From positions 1 to 18,976 of the forward strand of contig JACRCS010000051.1 of NCBI GenBank assembly GCA_016218905.1: 18,976 bases of DNA, in the 5' to 3' direction. The DNA comes from Deltaproteobacteria bacterium. Its GTDB lineage: Bacteria; Desulfobacterota_C; Deferrisomatia; Deferrisomatales; JACRMM01. Made by a program: the position numbers and the translations under genes. This document shows, in pieces, positions 15,520 to 18,976 of the stretch. How positions within the stretch are numbered: the first letter of the stretch is position 1; the number at the start of each line of letters is the position of its first letter. The notes below the pieces were generated by a model that worked only from the letters and a program-made list of their open reading frames with translations, was not told the origin of the DNA and made no database searches.

Positions 15520-16401
15520 ATGGAGCAGGTGGTCACCTTCGGCAATAGTGGGAAAACCCTCTACGGGGTCCTCCACCTGCCCGAGCCTGGCGGGAGCCGC
15601 CCTCACGGCGGCCTCGGCGTGTTGCTGCTCCACGCCGGCCGGCAAGCCCGGCGCGGACCGCACAACCTGTACGTCAAGGTCGCGAGGGCGCTCTGCAGGG
15701 CCGGCTTTCCCGTCTTTCGGTATGACAACCGGGGCTACGGCGACAGCGAGGGGCCGGAGACGGTCGGTGTCGCCGACTGGATCGCCGACGCCCACCGGGC
15801 TCTGGCGTTCTTTCGGGACGCCGGCGGGGTGGACCGTGTCATCGTGTGGGGATTATGCGCCGGGAGCGTCATGGCGGTGCATTGTGCAGCCGAGGCGCCG
15901 TCCGCCGCCGACTCCCTCTTCCTCTGTAACCTCATCTACAAGACGAACGTGGGTACCGGGATCGGGTTTCGCTCCGTATACGGAAAACTCCTGACCATCG
16001 CGTTCTGGCGCGAATTTCTCACCGCGTCGCCTCTCTATTACCTCAAGAAGGGCGTGCCGAACGTCCTCCGCCGGCTTCGGGCGGTCCTCTTTCCGACCGC
16101 CCAGGAAGACGAGTTCGGAAAGGCCTCCCACCGCTACATCCGCGCGCTGCCCGAGCGCTTGGCCGCCGCCGGATGTCCAACCTGCTTTCTCTTCTCCACG
16201 GCGGATCCCTTGGTGGGCCGCCCCCTGGAGGAGCTCTTCGGAAACCCGGTCTGGCAGCGTGCTCTCGCTAAGGTTTCCACGGAGCTCTCGCTCCTCGATG
16301 GGGCGGACCACAATTTCTCCTCCCTCGAGTTCGAGGCGGCCGCCATCGACAGGACTGTCGCCTGGGCGTTGCAGCGAGCAGCCGCCCGAGCGGCCGCGTG
16401 A
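15520..16401 (+). CDS. Alpha/beta hydrolase with cysteine nucleophile, exosortase/EPS-system-associated type
   Basis: This 293-residue soluble hydrolase has the alpha/beta fold: LLLHAGRQARRGPHN oxyanion-side loop, FRYDNRGYGDSEG, and nucleophile elbow WGLCAG with Cys113 where most relatives have Ser. Asp229 (FSTADPLVG) and His264 (DGADHN) complete the triad. A G-x-C-x-G elbow is known from dienelactone hydrolases, and hydrolases of this look are recurrent in PEP-CTERM/exosortase polysaccharide loci. No signal peptide is present, so a cytoplasmic role such as acyl-group removal from a sugar or lipid carrier is possible. ATG 15520 has GGAGGGG upstream and begins the conserved core; the same frame opens at 15385 inside the glycosidase gene, which was rejected. 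It follows the glycosidase by 34 bp. Confidence 0.85.
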   Translation: MEQVVTFGNSGKTLYGVLHLPEPGGSRPHGGLGVLLLHAGRQARRGPHNLYVKVARALCRAGFPVFRYDNRGYGDSEGPETVGVADWIADAHRALAFFRDAGGVDRVIVWGLCAGSVMAVHCAAEAPSAADSLFLCNLIYKTNVGTGIGFRSVYGKLLTIAFWREFLTASPLYYLKKGVPNVLRRLRAVLFPTAQEDEFGKASHRYIRALPERLAAAGCPTCFLFSTADPLVGRPLEELFGNPVWQRALAKVSTELSLLDGADHNFSSLEFEAAAIDRTVAWALQRAAARAAA

Positions 16402-16402
16402 C

Positions 16403-17833
16403 CTAGGTGCTGCGCACGGAGTCGCGGAGCCGCTTGAGCTCTTCCCAAGAGAAGACGCGCACCAAGATGACGGCTAGGACCGCGTAGGCCGCGCTGCCGG
16501 CTGCGATCACCGCTGGGAGTTCTCGGTCGCGCAGCAGGTAGAGAAGCCCCACGAGCCCGCATGTCGCCAGCACGGGCTCAACAGGGATCCGGAGGAGCGA
16601 TGCCGGGCGGAATTCCCGGTACACCGCCCGAACGAGCACGACCGCCATCACTGCCGTAGCTACGAACGTCGCGAGGCAGGCTCCGGGTCCGCCCATCCTG
16701 GGTACGAGGATCAAATCGAGAGCCGTGTTCAGGCCCACGGTCAGGAGGAGGAGCTTCGGCATCATTCTCTGGCGGTCCATCGCGATCAACAGGACGGCGG
16801 CGCTTGCCGCAGGGAACATGACGGCGACGCTCCAGCTGTAATAGCGAAGCACGTACGCGGCCTGAAGGAAGTCCTTCCCGAGCACCAGGGCCGTGATCGG
16901 CTCCGCCAGGACGGCGAGGGCGGCCCCGATCGGCAGGCCGACCATCAGGGACAGTTTGAACATCTGGTTCGTCAGCCGAGGCATCGTCTCGGGCGCGGAG
17001 CGGTGGAGCCGCGAAATCAGCGGGAACGGCGCGCGCATGAAGAGGATCGGAAGGTACATGAGCTGATGGATGATCCGATAGCCGCCGTTCAAGAGCCCCA
17101 CCTCCGCTTCGGTGCGGAACGCCGCCAGCACAAGAGTGTCGATCTGATGGTAGGCAGTGCTGAAGAAGCCTGAGACTCCGATGGGAAACCCTTCCCAGAG
17201 CATCATCTTCCAGAGCTTCCGGTCGCGCTCGAAGGTGGGGCGGACGTAGTGGCGGTGGGAGACCCACGCCGCTCCTGCGAGGTAGAGCGCCTGGCCCGCT
17301 ACCATGGCCCAGAGGACGCCCGAGAGGCCCCCGTTGAGGCGGATCGCCCCCACGGTGAAGCCGAGCCGGGCCACGACCCCCAAGATGTTCAAACCCGAGT
17401 CGACTTCCATTCGCTCGAAGGCCTGGAAGACCGCTCCGTACGCGGTACTCACCAGTCGCAGGATCATCCAGACGGTCACGATGGCGATCGCCGACATCGT
17501 CTGCCGAGAAGAGCCCATCGCGAACGTCGCGAGAGCCATGGTGGGCACGATGAGAAGGATCAAGAAGAAGCGGGTGACGATCGCGGCGCCGAGGAACTGG
17601 GACGCTTTCGCCTGATCCCGGGCCATTTCCCGGACGAGCAGGCGCGCGAGTCCCACGTCGGCGAGAAAATAGAAGGTCTGAACGAAGGCGCTCGCAGACG
17701 CGAGCACTCCGAAGAGTTCGGGTTTGAGGTAGCGGGCGGAGACCCCAAGGACCACGAGCGTGAGGCAGGCCTCTGCGAAGTGGCCCCCGACGGTGGCAGC
17801 GAAGTTTCCGGAGAGACGGCGGAGGCGGCTCAA
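16403..17833 (-). CDS. Polysaccharide flippase (Wzx/MOP superfamily)
   Basis: This polytopic inner-membrane protein of about 476 residues belongs to the oligosaccharide flippase family that moves undecaprenyl-linked repeat units to the periplasm. It starts with SRLRRLSGNFAATVGGHF followed by numerous hydrophobic helices. Family features include GVSARYLKPELFGVLASASAFVQTFYFLADVGLARLLVREMAR and GFFSTAYHQIDTLVLAAFRTEAEVGLLNGGYRI. The start was placed at TTG 17833, whose TTGA overlaps the stop of the upstream glycosyltransferase by 4 bp, mirroring the cysC-cysD junction; a GGAAAG site lies upstream. An in-frame ATG at 17899 would overlap the glycosyltransferase by 70 bp. The stop is separated by a single base from that of the convergent hydrolase gene. 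Confidence 0.9.
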   Translation of the reverse strand: MSRLRRLSGNFAATVGGHFAEACLTLVVLGVSARYLKPELFGVLASASAFVQTFYFLADVGLARLLVREMARDQAKASQFLGAAIVTRFFLILLIVPTMALATFAMGSSRQTMSAIAIVTVWMILRLVSTAYGAVFQAFERMEVDSGLNILGVVARLGFTVGAIRLNGGLSGVLWAMVAGQALYLAGAAWVSHRHYVRPTFERDRKLWKMMLWEGFPIGVSGFFSTAYHQIDTLVLAAFRTEAEVGLLNGGYRIIHQLMYLPILFMRAPFPLISRLHRSAPETMPRLTNQMFKLSLMVGLPIGAALAVLAEPITALVLGKDFLQAAYVLRYYSWSVAVMFPAASAAVLLIAMDRQRMMPKLLLLTVGLNTALDLILVPRMGGPGACLATFVATAVMAVVLVRAVYREFRPASLLRIPVEPVLATCGLVGLLYLLRDRELPAVIAAGSAAYAVLAVILVRVFSWEELKRLRDSVRST

Positions 17834-18976
17834 GCTCCCTGCTTTCCGCGGAGAGCTTCCGACCAGCAAGCTTCGAGGTCTCGTGCGGCCCGCTCCCACG
17901 TGAAGCGCTCGAGCGCGCGCGCCCGCCCCCGACGCCCCATCTCTGTGCGAAGGGGAGAATCAGCCAGGAGGCCAAGCACCGCCGCTGCCATGGCACCCGG
18001 GTCTTTCGGCGGCACCAGGAAGCCTGTGTCCCCCGGCGATACGATTTCGAGGGGACCCCCAATGGCGGTTGCGACTACCGGCTTCTCCTCGGCCATGGCC
18101 TCGACCAGGACGAGCCCGAAGGGCTCGGGTTCGACCGAAGGAAGGACGAGCACGTCCAGAGCGGCGATAATCTGGGGTACGTCGTCGCGCTGGCCGGTGA
18201 ATACGACCGCGTCCTGGATCCCGAGTTCGGCGACCAGACTCCGGAGGGCGCCCTCATAGCGGTCGTTTGCCGCCACGTCCGGAGCCCCGACCACCAGAAA
18301 CCGCGCTTCGGGCACCGCGTCCCGGATTCGTCTCGCTGCTTCCAGGAACTCCGCCTGACCCTTCCAAGGGGTGATCCGGCCGATCATCCCCACGACCGGC
18401 GCGGCCTCCGGCAAGCGGAACTCGGCCCGCACGCCCCGGCCGGAGAGACCCGGGTGGAACCGATCGGGGTCGACGCCTCCCGGGATGGCCCGGAGTTTCG
18501 GGGACCGCCGTTCGCCGAAGAACTGCTTCCCGCATTCAGTGGAGGCAGTGACCACCTTCGCGGAGAGTCTCAGGACCGCTGCCGAGAGACTCTTACGCAG
18601 CGCTGCCGGCGAGATATCGCGCTCGTGGATGTGCCACACGTGAGGAATCCGCAGCAGCGCCGCGGCGAGCGCTCCAGCCAGCAGATGGCAGGTATTGGTG
18701 TGGACGAGGGCGATTCTGCGGTTTCGGACAAGCGACGCCACCGAGGCAATGCCCGGGCCGAAGAGCGCGAAGAACTCAGCCACTTCCGAAAGGCGGTGTT
18801 TGTTGTTGAGGACCGAGAGCCTCCGGTAGACGACGTCGATGCCGGCTCGCTCCAGGTGCTCCGAGAACGGGCCTCGGCCCGGAACCAGGACCGTGGGGCG
18901 AAACCGCGCCGGGTCGAGACGGCGCACCACCTCGTAAAGATACCGGTTCGAGCCGTACATGTCTCCCCAGGGACTG
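17830..18976 (-). CDS. Glycosyltransferase family 4 protein (5' end beyond the window)
   Basis: This cytoplasmic glycosyltransferase has the GT-B fold. The visible part runs from an N-terminal SPWGDMYGSNRYLYEVVRRL acceptor-side motif to the C-terminal nucleotide-sugar domain. That domain includes VVGMIGRITPWKGQAEFLEAARRI and the retaining-enzyme EX7E motif, EPFGLVLVE, ahead of AMAEEKPVVAT. The frame is open to the window edge, and the SPWGD residues upstream of the ATG at 18960 belong to the conserved N-terminal motif, so that ATG is probably internal and the true start lies outside. Its stop overlaps the flippase start by 4 bp. Together they would add a sugar to, and then export, the lipid-linked repeat unit. 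Donor and linkage are not predictable. Confidence 0.93.
   Translation of the reverse strand, partial: SPWGDMYGSNRYLYEVVRRLDPARFRPTVLVPGRGPFSEHLERAGIDVVYRRLSVLNNKHRLSEVAEFFALFGPGIASVASLVRNRRIALVHTNTCHLLAGALAAALLRIPHVWHIHERDISPAALRKSLSAAVLRLSAKVVTASTECGKQFFGERRSPKLRAIPGGVDPDRFHPGLSGRGVRAEFRLPEAAPVVGMIGRITPWKGQAEFLEAARRIRDAVPEARFLVVGAPDVAANDRYEGALRSLVAELGIQDAVVFTGQRDDVPQIIAALDVLVLPSVEPEPFGLVLVEAMAEEKPVVATAIGGPLEIVSPGDTGFLVPPKDPGAMAAAVLGLLADSPLRTEMGRRGRARALERFTWERAARDLEACWSEALRGKQGA

Noticed and set aside
18957..18960. ATG 18960 as the start of the glycosyltransferase
   Set aside because: Codons immediately upstream spell SPWGD, part of the family's conserved N-terminal motif, and the frame is open to the window edge.

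Overview
The window is a GC-rich stretch from a Gram-negative bacterium. It has sigma-54 type promoters, a periplasm-facing polysaccharide assembly apparatus and an undecaprenyl-phosphate sugar transferase. No rRNA or marker gene is present, so the phylum cannot be fixed. A deltaproteobacterial/myxococcal, acidobacterial or similar GC-rich environmental lineage would fit, but that is only an inference. No tRNA, CRISPR array or insertion sequence was seen.

Region 1 (1-3460): an SLC13-type Na+/anion permease with internal TrkA-C domains (minus strand, cut by the window start) lies directly downstream of a GAF-AAA+-HTH sigma-54 enhancer-binding protein. The regulator is divergent from a sulfate operon. 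The divergent gap holds a 9-bp-arm inverted repeat and, about 107 bp further on, a near-perfect -24/-12 promoter pointing at the operon.

Region 2 (3579-9948, plus): a tightly packed sulfate uptake and activation operon, cysT-cysW-cysA-cysC-cysD-cysN. It encodes both permeases and the ATPase of the sulfate ABC importer, an APS kinase, and the two ATP sulfurylase subunits. The large subunit carries a C-terminal APS-kinase-like domain whose catalytic motifs have decayed, while the separate cysC is intact. No sulfate-binding protein and no PAPS reductase or sulfite reductase is present, so the visible end product is PAPS, not sulfide.

Region 3 (9949-10420): a 472-bp non-coding interval with stem-loops behind cysN, a perfect 22-bp palindrome, and a second good -24/-12 promoter about 115 bp downstream of the palindrome. 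Its architecture parallels that of the first promoter.

Region 4 (10421-16401, plus): a PAPS-type sulfotransferase, an alkaline-phosphatase-superfamily phosphodiesterase, an undecaprenyl-phosphate sugar-1-phosphate transferase, a secreted clan GH-A-like glycosidase with two EF-hands, and an alpha/beta hydrolase with a cysteine nucleophile of the kind found in exosortase/EPS loci. Region 5 (16403-18976, minus) converges on it with a glycosyltransferase family 4 gene (5' end beyond the window) and a Wzx-type flippase.

Read together, the window looks like a self-contained pathway that imports sulfate, activates it to PAPS and spends it on a sulfated extracellular polysaccharide or glycolipid, with both halves controlled by sigma-54. 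The enzyme families are clear; the coupling of PAPS supply to glycan sulfation and the regulatory logic are inferences from gene order and promoter elements.
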